Part shown: positions 45,761-53,023 of the stretch, one piece after another
Position numbering within the stretch: the stretch's first letter is position 1
Layout of the letters: each line of letters starts with the position of its first letter
Assembly (NCBI RefSeq): GCF_001879715.1
Contig: NZ_MNBW01000008.1
Location: 62,001-126,000, forward strand
Direction: 5' to 3'
Source of the DNA: Nioella nitratireducens
GTDB lineage: Bacteria > Pseudomonadota > Alphaproteobacteria > Rhodobacterales > Rhodobacteraceae
DNA: 64,000 nt
Made by a program: the position numbers and the translations under genes
The notes under the pieces: generated by a model
Databases searched by the model: none
What the model was told of the DNA's origin: nothing
Seen by the model: the letters and a program-made list of their open reading frames with translations, nothing else

Positions 45761-47218
45761 CTACCCTTTTGCCCCCTGACCACGTGCATAAACGTCTTCG
45801 TAGCGAATAATGTCATCCTCGCCAAGGTAGCTGCCAGTTTGAACCTCAATTAGAACCATGTCGACTTTTCCCGGGTTCTCCATCCGGTGGACAGCCCCGA
45901 GCGGAATGTAGACGGACTCGTTTTCAGTCACCAACGTGACGGATTCGTTCACGGTCACCTTGGCTGTGCCCCGCACGACGATCCAGTGTTCGGACCTGTG
46001 ATGATGGCTTTGCAAGCTGAGGCTGGCGCCTGGCTTGACCACGATCCGTTTGACCTGAAACCGGTCGTCCAAAACTAGGGTCTCGAAATGTCCCCAAGGT
46101 CGGTAATCGACAGGCAGGGCTTCGGCCTGCTTAGCTCCCTTGGCGGCGAGGCTTTTTACGGCGAGCTTCACATCTTGCGTCCGGCTTGCGTCGGCGACCA
46201 GTACGGCATCGGGCATGGCGATCGCAACAATTCCGTTCAAACCAAGGCCAACCAGCTCCTGGTCAGGGTTTTCTGAACGCAACAGCGAATTCTTGCAGTC
46301 AATTGCGGTCGCGGGACCGGATACCGCGACCCCGTTGGCGTCGATCGCACTCTGCTCGCGTACAGCGCTCCAGCTACCCAGATCGCTCCATTGGCCACGA
46401 AAGGGCACTGCACTAAGGTTGCCAGCCTTTTCCATTACCGCGTAATCGATGGAGATATCCTCCACATCGGCCCAAGGCTCTGGTGCAAGACGGAAGAACC
46501 CGAGATCGGGCTCACCAAGGTCCACAGCTTCGCGGACTGCATTCATAAGTCCAGGCGCATGCAGTTCAAAGGCTGCAATGATGTCCTTTGCGGCAAAAAG
46601 GAAGATGCCAGCATTCCACAGGTATGCACCATCAGCCACCATACGTTCGGCGTTTGCCAGATCGGGCTTTTCGACGAACCGTTCCAACTTTCGGGCGCCG
46701 CCCGCGTCTCCGTTCTCGGCCAGTTGCAGATAGCCGTATCCGGTTTCTGGGCGATCGGGGGTGATCCCGAAGGATACCAACTCCCCGCGCTCAGCTGCGT
46801 CGGCTCCTTGGGCGACGGCCTCTGCAAACGCATCCGCGTCGGGCAAAACGTGATCTGAAGGTGCGACGAGTAAAAGAGCCTCGGGCGAAGTCTTGGCAAT
46901 GTAGAGGGCTGCGGCAAGGACGGCAGGTGCCGTATTTCGTCCCTCAGGCTCGATCAGAACTGGACCGGGTTCGATACCAATAGCGTGCAACTGCTCAGTC
47001 ACCACAAAACGGAAATCAGATCCAGTAAGGATGGTCGGCGACGCAAAGCTGACGCTGCCACGCGTGCCCGCCATCCGCCCAGCACATTGCTGGTACAAAG
47101 AATGCTCGCCGATCAGTGGTACGAATTGCTTAGGGTAGCTCTTTCGCGAAAGCGGCCAAAGCCGCGTACCCGACCCGCCGCACAAAATCAGGGGAAAAAT
47201 CTCGAACGAAGTCTTCAT
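45761..47218 (-). CDS. manC: Mannose-1-phosphate guanylyltransferase / mannose-6-phosphate isomerase
   Basis: Bifunctional enzyme that makes GDP-mannose. The 485-residue protein has the pyrophosphorylase signature LILCGGSGTRLWPLSRKSYPKQF (key GGSGTRLWP, residues 14-22) and the motif RFVEKPD. A C-terminal type II phosphomannose isomerase cupin has RPWGHFETL, KPGASLSLQSHHHRSEHWIVV (metal His cluster) and YIPLGAVHRMENPG. It leads the minus-strand glycan cluster, 140 bp before the small coiled-coil gene. This suggests the glycan contains mannose or a GDP-mannose-derived sugar. Confidence 0.93.
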   Translation of the reverse strand: MKTSFEIFPLILCGGSGTRLWPLSRKSYPKQFVPLIGEHSLYQQCAGRMAGTRGSVSFASPTILTGSDFRFVVTEQLHAIGIEPGPVLIEPEGRNTAPAVLAAALYIAKTSPEALLLVAPSDHVLPDADAFAEAVAQGADAAERGELVSFGITPDRPETGYGYLQLAENGDAGGARKLERFVEKPDLANAERMVADGAYLWNAGIFLFAAKDIIAAFELHAPGLMNAVREAVDLGEPDLGFFRLAPEPWADVEDISIDYAVMEKAGNLSAVPFRGQWSDLGSWSAVREQSAIDANGVAVSGPATAIDCKNSLLRSENPDQELVGLGLNGIVAIAMPDAVLVADASRTQDVKLAVKSLAAKGAKQAEALPVDYRPWGHFETLVLDDRFQVKRIVVKPGASLSLQSHHHRSEHWIVVRGTAKVTVNESVTLVTENESVYIPLGAVHRMENPGKVDMVLIEVQTGSYLGEDDIIRYEDVYARGQGAKG

Positions 47219-47591
47219 TGGTCAAATTCCTTTGAGTCCATGCATGATCTGCATTTCCTGTGAATGAAAGCTGTGAAATCGATAAATCACAAGTTCCCAT
47301 TGATGAGAAGGGTCCGGCTGGTCGCGGCAAAGGATCTGAATGTTTTAGCGAGGGCTCGTCGGGCACAAGTGCTTGAAAATAGAGCCTGAACCCGAACGAA
47401 GGACGTGGAATCACGTTAATTGCCAAAACCAAGCATGAGATGACTCCGTTTCACCCGTTCACTCTCCACGATCGCAAACATGGGAACATGCCATCGCGCC
47501 AGTGGCATCCACGGCCTTGGCATTACGTCACTGTCGCATCCGTTGGCACACCTGTGGATGGCGGTTGCTGTTCAACACTGTGATGGGATAA
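47219..47591. other. 373-bp gap between manC and tRNA-Leu
   Basis: No gene is convincing here. The gap must contain the manC promoter. It holds an imperfect palindrome TGTGA-N10-TCACA (47272-47291) with ATCGAT in its centre. A perfect short one, ACGTG-GAAT-CACGT, lies at 47403-47416. Either could be an operator. The composition is less GC-rich than the core genes. The tRNA 3' end faces this gap. Confidence 0.4.
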
Positions 47592-47678
47592 TGGTGCCCA
47601 GGAGAGGACTCGAACCTCCACGTCCATACGGACACTAGCACCTGAAGCTAGCGCGTCTACCAATTCCGCCACCTGGGC
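47592..47678 (-). tRNA. tRNA-Leu (anticodon CAG)
   Basis: The minus-strand sequence folds as a class II tRNA of 87 bases including an encoded CCA. The acceptor stem is GCCCAGG/CCTGGGC with discriminator A. The D-loop has AATTGGTAGACGC, the anticodon stem is CTAGC/GCTAG with loop TTCAGGT (anticodon CAG, reading CUG), and a long variable arm follows (TGTCCGTATGGACG). The T-arm is GGAGGTTCGAGTCCTCT. The long variable arm fits leucine. Confidence 0.96.
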
Positions 47679-47857
47679 CGGTGTCGTGAGACGGGCAGAT
47701 ATCGCCACCCAAAGGTGGTGTCAACGGGCCTCGATGTAAAAAAGCGCAAACTTTTTCGCCGCTGCGTTTTCGCCTTTCGAACCGGGACGTTTTGCGCCTT
47801 GTCCTGTGGGGTTTGGCCGCGTATCACACCAACGAACCGAGACCGGAGGGACCAGGT

Positions 47858-48844
47858 ATGTCGAAACTCGTGACGATCTTTGGCGGGTCTGGCTTCGTGG
47901 GCCGCTACATTGCGCGGCGCATGGCCAAGGAAGGCTGGCGCGTGCGCGTCGCCGTTCGCCGACCGAACGAAGCGATCTTCGTGCGTCCCTATGGTGTTGT
48001 CGGTCAGGTCGAGCCCATCTTGGCCAATATTCGCGACGATGCCTCGGTTTCAGCCGCGATGGCCGGAGCGGATGCGGTGGTGAACTGCGTCGGCGTTCTG
48101 ACAGAACGCGGCAAGAACAGCTTTGAGGCGGTCCAGACCGAAGGCGCGGAACGGATTGCCCGTATCGCGGCGCAAAGCGGTGTGTCGAGCTTGGTGCATC
48201 TGTCGGCACTTGGCACCGATGCCGAGTCGGACAGTGACTATGCCCGGACCAAGGCCGCAGGCGAGGCGGCGGTGCAAGAGCATTTCCCGAATGCTGTGAT
48301 CCTGCGCCCCTCGGTCGTCTTCGGGCCCGAAGATGAATTCTTCAACCGGTTCGCCAAGATGACCCGCTTTGGCCCGGTCCTGCCGATCGTTGGTGGTACC
48401 TCGCTGTTCCAGCCGGTTTACGTGGATGATGTGGCGCAAGCCGCTGTTGCCGGCGTTCTCGGGTCGGCGCCCGCTGGCGTCTATGAGCTTGGCGGGCCGG
48501 ACGTGGCCAGCCTGCGTGACCTGATGCACAAGATGCTCGGTGTGATCCGCCGCCGTCGTCTGATCGTGAACCTGCCGTTCTGGGTGGGGTCGATCATGGG
48601 GTTTTGTCTTGGCGCGGTGCAGTCGGTCACCCTTGGTCTCATCCACAACGGAATGCTGACCCGCGATCAGGTGCGCCAGTTGCGCAAGGATAACGTCGTG
48701 TCCGAGGGTGCCAAGGGTTTTGCCGATCTGGGCATCGCGCCGACCGATATGGATGCGGTACTGGACGAATACATGTGGCCCTACCGTCCGGGCGGACAGT
48801 ATTCGGTGTTGCAAGACAGCGCCGCCAATCTGCGCAACACCTGA
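47858..48844 (+). CDS. NDUFA9-like NAD(P)-binding protein (complex I-associated)
   Basis: The 328-residue atypical short-chain dehydrogenase has the Rossmann motif IFGGSGFVGRYIARRM at residues 6-21, VVNCVGVLTERGKNSFEAVQ, and an SDR-like VHLSALGTDAESDSDYARTKAAGE containing YxxxK. Alphaproteobacterial members are orthologues of the mitochondrial complex I subunit NDUFA9. The start is ATG 47858 before SKLVTIFGG; the frame is open upstream to 47792. The gene is convergent with uppP 9 bp away. Confidence 0.88.
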   Translation: MSKLVTIFGGSGFVGRYIARRMAKEGWRVRVAVRRPNEAIFVRPYGVVGQVEPILANIRDDASVSAAMAGADAVVNCVGVLTERGKNSFEAVQTEGAERIARIAAQSGVSSLVHLSALGTDAESDSDYARTKAAGEAAVQEHFPNAVILRPSVVFGPEDEFFNRFAKMTRFGPVLPIVGGTSLFQPVYVDDVAQAAVAGVLGSAPAGVYELGGPDVASLRDLMHKMLGVIRRRRLIVNLPFWVGSIMGFCLGAVQSVTLGLIHNGMLTRDQVRQLRKDNVVSEGAKGFADLGIAPTDMDAVLDEYMWPYRPGGQYSVLQDSAANLRNT

Positions 48845-48853
48845 CTGGACGGC

Positions 48854-49657
48854 CTAGGCATAGGCCATCACCAGCAGAATCACGCCAAGGATCACCCTGT
48901 AAATCACATACGGGGTGAAACTGACGCTTCGCAGCAACCGCATCATCAAGGCCAAGGCCCCGAGGGCCGACAGAAACGCCAGACCGGCGGCAATTGCGCC
49001 ATCTCGCGCGGCGGCAGCGTCTGCCGTGGCAATCACTTCCGCCCCGAGCAGCACGCCCGAGGCGAGGATCGTAGGGATCGACATCAGCATGGAGATCCGC
49101 GCCGCATCGGTGCGGTCGTAGCCAAGGCCACGGGCGGCGGTGATGGTGATCCCCGAGCGCGATGTGCCGGGGATCAAGGCCACGGCTTGCCACAGGCCCA
49201 TGATCAGCGCGTGACGCGGCCCCCAATCCTTGGTGGCCAGCTGAGAGGCCCCTCGTTGGTCCGCCCAATACAGGACGAGTCCGAAGAGGAGCATGGTCCA
49301 GCCAATCACGGTGATGGACCGCATCGCCTCATCCAGACCGGTGATTTTCAACAGCAGTCCGAACAGGACGACCGGGATCGTCGCGATGATCAGGCCAAGC
49401 GCCAGCCGTGCCTCGGGCGTGTCGCGTCGGCCAGTCGCCAGTTGCCCGGTGCCGATGAGGGCCATGCGCACCTCTCGCCAGAAAAACAGGACCACGGCGC
49501 CGAGTGTGCCGACGTGAACCGCCACGTCGATCACCTGGCCCTGATCGCTCATCCCGGTGAGTTGCGGCAAGAGAATCAGGTGCCCAGAGGAGGAAATGGG
49601 CAGAAATTCGGTGATGCCCTGGATGAGAGCGACGAGGAAGAGGTGGAAGAGTGTCAT
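48854..49657 (-). CDS. uppP: Undecaprenyl-diphosphatase UppP
   Basis: Integral membrane enzyme that recycles undecaprenyl diphosphate to the monophosphate carrier for peptidoglycan and glycan synthesis. The 267-residue protein has the signature EGITEFLPISSSGHLIL near residue 17 (catalytic Glu and Ser) and PGTSRSGITITAARGLGYDR near residue 175 with the catalytic Arg. About eight hydrophobic segments follow the family pattern. It is divergent from gltD across 228 bp, so its promoter is in that gap. Confidence 0.95.
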   Translation of the reverse strand: MTLFHLFLVALIQGITEFLPISSSGHLILLPQLTGMSDQGQVIDVAVHVGTLGAVVLFFWREVRMALIGTGQLATGRRDTPEARLALGLIIATIPVVLFGLLLKITGLDEAMRSITVIGWTMLLFGLVLYWADQRGASQLATKDWGPRHALIMGLWQAVALIPGTSRSGITITAARGLGYDRTDAARISMLMSIPTILASGVLLGAEVIATADAAAARDGAIAAGLAFLSALGALALMMRLLRSVSFTPYVIYRVILGVILLVMAYA

Positions 49658-49800
49658 CTTGTTTTCCGGAGTGAGGGGCGAAACGGGTATTTAAGCAATT
49701 GATAAAAAACAAAAATGTATTTTTATGGAAACTATACTGACCCTTTAATTGCAAGGTCGTCGGCAAAAAACACCAAAGAGAACATAATTTCCAACAAATA

Positions 49801-49861
49801 GGTCAGCATAGCTGTCTTTTCATGTTTGAAGAGCCCGTTTATACGGGCGGCCTAGCTGACC
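49801..49861 (+). promoter_or_regulatory. Nested inverted repeat in the gltD leader
   Basis: An outer repeat GGTCAGC (49801-49807) / GCTGACC (49855-49861) encloses a perfect inner hairpin GCCCGT-TTAT-ACGGGC (49833-49848). It ends 24 bases before the gltD ATG. Upstream (49690-49740) is an unusually AT-rich tract likely to hold promoters for gltD and uppP. The structure could be an RNA leader or two operator half-sites. Confidence 0.5.
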
Positions 49862-49885
49862 CTGAGGGAACCTGAAAGGCACGCC

Positions 49886-51319
49886 ATGGCTGAACAGAAG
49901 ATGCTGAAATTCGTGACGGTGGGCAAGGCCATGCCGGAGAAGCGCGCGGCAGAGTCGCGGACGCATGATTTCAACGAGATCTATGGGGAATTCGTAGAGG
50001 CGAAGGCCGAGGAGCAGGCTGGCCGCTGTTCACAATGCGGTGTGCCCTACTGTCAGTCGCATTGCCCGCTTCACAACAACATCCCCGACTGGCTGCGCCT
50101 GACCGCCGAAGGCCGGTTGCAGGAAGCGTACGAGATCAGCCAAGCGACCAACACCTTCCCCGAGATTTGCGGCCGCATCTGCCCGCAGGACCGGCTGTGC
50201 GAAGGCAACTGCGTGATCGAACAATCGGGCCATGGCACCGTGACCATCGGGCAGGTCGAGAAATACATCACCGACACCGCATGGGAGAAGGGTTGGGTCA
50301 AGCCCATCACCCCGGCGCAGGAGCGCCCGGAAAGCGTGGCTATCATCGGCGCGGGCCCCGGCGGGCTGGCGGCGGCAGACCGGCTGCGCCGCGAGGGGCT
50401 GCAAGTCACGGTCTATGACCGCTATGACCGCGCGGGCGGACTGCTGACCTATGGCATCCCCGGTTTCAAGCTGGAAAAAGATATCGTCCTGCGCCGCAAT
50501 GCCCAGTTGGAAGCGGGCGGCGTGCGCTTCGTTCTGAACTGCAACGTGGGCGACGACATTTCCTTTGCAGAGATCCGCGAACAACATGATTTCGTGGTTA
50601 TCGCAACCGGTGTCTACAAGACTCGCGATCTGCAAGGCCCCGGCGCGGGCGCAGCTGGCATCGTGCGGGCGATCGACTACCTGACGGCTTCGAACCGTCG
50701 CAGCTTTGGCGACGCGGTGCCAGAGTTCGAGTCTGGCGAGTTGAATGCCGAAGGCAAGAAGGTCGTCGTGATCGGTGGTGGCGACACCGCGATGGACTGT
50801 GTGCGCACAGCGATCCGGCAGGGTGCCGACAGCGTGAAATGCCTGTATCGCCGTGACCGGGCCAATATGCCCGGATCGCAGCGCGAGGTGCAGAATGCCG
50901 AGGAAGAGGGCGTCGAATTCGTCTGGCTGACCGCGCCCCAGGGCTTTGCGGGCGAGCCTGTGACAGGCGTCATGGTGCAGAAAATGCGGCTGGGTCAGCC
51001 CGATGCCACGGGGCGCCAAAGCCCCGAGGTGATCGAGGGGGCGGACTACGTGGAAGAGGCTGATCTGGTGATCAAGGCGCTGGGCTTCGAGCCCGAGGAA
51101 CTGCCTGCACTGTGGGACACGCCGGAACTGGAAGTGACCCGCTGGGGCACGGTCAAGGCCGACTTCCAGACCCATGAGACCAACCTGCCGGGTGTCTATG
51201 CCGTGGGCGACATTCAGCGCGGCGCGAGCCTGGTGGTCTGGGCGATCCGGGACGGGCGGGAAGCGGCGGACGACATCCTGTCGAAACTGGCCGCGCGCAC
51301 CAGCGTCGCAGCGGAATAA
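49886..51319 (+). CDS. gltD: Glutamate synthase (NADPH) small subunit
   Basis: FAD- and Fe-S-containing subunit that passes electrons from NADPH to the GltB subunit in glutamate synthesis. The 477-residue protein has the cysteine-rich N-terminal Fe-S motif (CSQCGVPYCQSHCP near residue 48; EICGRICPQDRLCEGNC). The FAD site is VAIIGAGPGGLAAADRLRREG and the NADPH site VVVIGGGDTAMDCVRTA. The C-terminal YAVGDIQRGASLVVWAIRDGR completes the FAD site. gltB is not adjacent: two small genes lie between, and gltD comes first. Confidence 0.96.
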   Translation: MAEQKMLKFVTVGKAMPEKRAAESRTHDFNEIYGEFVEAKAEEQAGRCSQCGVPYCQSHCPLHNNIPDWLRLTAEGRLQEAYEISQATNTFPEICGRICPQDRLCEGNCVIEQSGHGTVTIGQVEKYITDTAWEKGWVKPITPAQERPESVAIIGAGPGGLAAADRLRREGLQVTVYDRYDRAGGLLTYGIPGFKLEKDIVLRRNAQLEAGGVRFVLNCNVGDDISFAEIREQHDFVVIATGVYKTRDLQGPGAGAAGIVRAIDYLTASNRRSFGDAVPEFESGELNAEGKKVVVIGGGDTAMDCVRTAIRQGADSVKCLYRRDRANMPGSQREVQNAEEEGVEFVWLTAPQGFAGEPVTGVMVQKMRLGQPDATGRQSPEVIEGADYVEEADLVIKALGFEPEELPALWDTPELEVTRWGTVKADFQTHETNLPGVYAVGDIQRGASLVVWAIRDGREAADDILSKLAARTSVAAE

Positions 51320-51328
51320 GAGCGAAAA

Positions 51329-51379
51329 ACAGGGGGTGCCCTGCGTGCACCCCCTGTACACCCCCCGTACACCCCCTGT
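51329..51379. repeat. Inverted copy plus three tandem 11-bp repeats after gltD
   Basis: ACAGGGGGTGC (51329-51339) is the exact inverse of GCACCCCCTGT (51347-51357). The near-copies ACACCCCCCGT (51358-51368) and ACACCCCCTGT (51369-51379) follow directly. The first arm can pair with any of the three copies. It lies 10 bp after the gltD stop, and a terminator or processing hairpin with slippage-generated repeats is likely. Confidence 0.75.
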
Positions 51380-51447
51380 GCAGACAAATTGCATATTTCC
51401 AGAACCGCCGGCCGGCGCCGTGTTTTAAATAGGGAAGGACAGTTGAC

Positions 51448-52167
51448 ATGTTTCGCTTGACCAATCGTTACCTCGCCGCAGGCGCGTTAACCGGTTTCGC
51501 CGCCGCTGCGAGCCTTTCCGCTGCCCCGGCTGCTGCTCAGCAATCCAACATCGTGACGCCGCCGCCGGGCTGCACCGCCTTTCTGACGGTGCAATCGCGC
51601 AGCTGCACGGTGTCGCATATGTGGACCTGCGAGGGCGACCCCGAGGGCACGCATTGGCGTATGACCATGGATCAGGACGGGCCGTTCTACCTGTCGTTCA
51701 CCGATTCCGAGTTTCGCTGGCTGCTGTCCTATGAATTGCGCTCGGGCGCGCAGAACGTGCTGATCGAGCCCGAGGATGACCCGGCCTCGATCTCGGAACT
51801 GTTCGCGACCGGCACCGATTCGATGGTTTTTTCCACGATCCACGAAAGCGCCTCGGGCCAACGTACCCAGCGCGATTACACCGGGTTTGACCGGCTGACC
51901 GGGGAAACCGTGGTGGTTGATGGCCATACGTTGAACCGGACGGAATTCTCTTACGAATACGATCTGGGCGACGGGCCGCGGCGGGTGCAGGGCCACCAAT
52001 ATGTGACCGAGGAGTGGAACGTCTTTTTCGGCGGCCAAGAGGTGACGACCCTGCCCAACGGGGAGTCGGAGGAAGACGACTATTCCCCGATGGATTTCGC
52101 GGAACCGGGCGAGCCGGGCTTTCTGAGTGCGACGCCGCTTTATGATTGCGGAGAGATGATGTCGTGA
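51448..52167 (+). CDS. Secreted protein of unknown function
   Basis: The 239-residue protein has a clear signal peptide (MFRLTNRYLAAGALTGFAAAASLSAAPAAA, cleavage likely near residue 31 before QQSN). The mature part has five Cys, two in SRSCTVSHMWTC and one in YDCGEMM, compatible with disulfides. It also has a WRMTMDQDGPFYLSFTDSEFRW stretch and an acidic C-terminal region (ESEEDDYSPMDF). I do not recognise a family. The gene lies between gltD and gltB, an odd place. The stop is 39 bp before the preferred start of the hydrolase, so co-transcription is likely. The mature protein is presumably periplasmic. Confidence 0.75.
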   Translation: MFRLTNRYLAAGALTGFAAAASLSAAPAAAQQSNIVTPPPGCTAFLTVQSRSCTVSHMWTCEGDPEGTHWRMTMDQDGPFYLSFTDSEFRWLLSYELRSGAQNVLIEPEDDPASISELFATGTDSMVFSTIHESASGQRTQRDYTGFDRLTGETVVVDGHTLNRTEFSYEYDLGDGPRRVQGHQYVTEEWNVFFGGQEVTTLPNGESEEDDYSPMDFAEPGEPGFLSATPLYDCGEMMS

Positions 52168-52206
52168 TCCGTGCCGGTCTGGCATATGTCGCGCGGGGGC
52201 TGTCCC

Positions 52207-52953
52207 ATGGCGCGTGATCTGGTGATCACCCCGGTGCTGGACGCGCCGGACCTGCGCCTGTGGGAGCATCGCGCCGAGTCGCGGGATGCGGTCATGGTGC
52301 TGTCGGGTGTGGGGACCGAGGCCGATGTGCCGCCGGGCCACGAATTCGCGCGCTCGGCCAGCGGCAACGGCACGCGCAACGTTTTGTTCGTGTCCGATCC
52401 GAACCGGACGTGGCTGAACGGCCCCGGCCTGATCGAGACCATCGTGGAGCGCTTCGAAGAGTTCGTGGCGCGCTGCGGCTCGCCCCGCACCATCGCGCTG
52501 GGCCATTCGATGGGCGGATTCGCGGCGCTGGTTCTGTCGGGGTTCACCCGGCTGGATTGCGCGCTGGCACTGGCACCGCAGTATTCGATCGACCCGCAGG
52601 TGGTGCCGGATGAGCATCGCTGGATGGAGCACCGCGAGAAGATCACCGAGGTTCGTATCCGCACGGCGGCGGAGCACATGAACGAGACGACGGATTATGT
52701 TATCGTGCACGGACGCCACCCGCGCGAAGCGGTGCAGCGCGACAAGTTTCCGCTGGGCGACAATATCCGCCACTTCATCCTGCCGCGCACGCATCACGAC
52801 GTGCCGCAAAAGCTGAAGATGGCGGGGGTGCTTGCACCCTTCATGAAGGCGGTGATCGACGGGCGCGTGCGCCGCGCGCGTCTGATCCTGCAAGAGAATT
52901 TCGGGGCGGAATTGCGCCGTCCGCAAGAGACAGGTGGGGGGGCCAGCGCATGA
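52207..52953 (+). CDS. Alpha/beta hydrolase
   Basis: The 248-residue protein has the nucleophile elbow GHSMGG near residue 100 (IALGHSMGGFAALVLSGF) and a later THHDV that may supply the catalytic His. An RNVLFVSDPNRTWLNGPG oxyanion-hole-like region precedes. Substrate unknown; such proteins include esterases, thioesterases and lipases. The start is ATG 52207 with GGGGG upstream; a GTG at 52171 would add 12 residues. No signal peptide, so it is cytoplasmic. It sits between the secreted protein and gltB. Confidence 0.72.
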   Translation: MARDLVITPVLDAPDLRLWEHRAESRDAVMVLSGVGTEADVPPGHEFARSASGNGTRNVLFVSDPNRTWLNGPGLIETIVERFEEFVARCGSPRTIALGHSMGGFAALVLSGFTRLDCALALAPQYSIDPQVVPDEHRWMEHREKITEVRIRTAAEHMNETTDYVIVHGRHPREAVQRDKFPLGDNIRHFILPRTHHDVPQKLKMAGVLAPFMKAVIDGRVRRARLILQENFGAELRRPQETGGGASA

Positions 52954-53023
52954 CCTTGCCCACCACCCCCCGTCATCCCGGCTGGGCCAAGACGCCCGCC
53001 CGGTCCGTAGAAGGAGAGCCTCA

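Noticed and set aside
47272-47291. CRP/FNR-type operator TGTGA...TCACA upstream of manC
   Set aside because: The half-sites are 10 bases apart, while the CRP consensus needs six. Kept only as an unassigned palindrome.
47592-47678. tRNA-Leu as attachment site of an integrated island
   Set aside because: I found no repeat of the tRNA 3' end near 39.8-40.1 kb and no integrase between. The composition shift alone is not sufficient.
51347-51379. CRISPR-like array
   Set aside because: The repeats are only 11 bp, directly adjacent, without spacers or cas genes.
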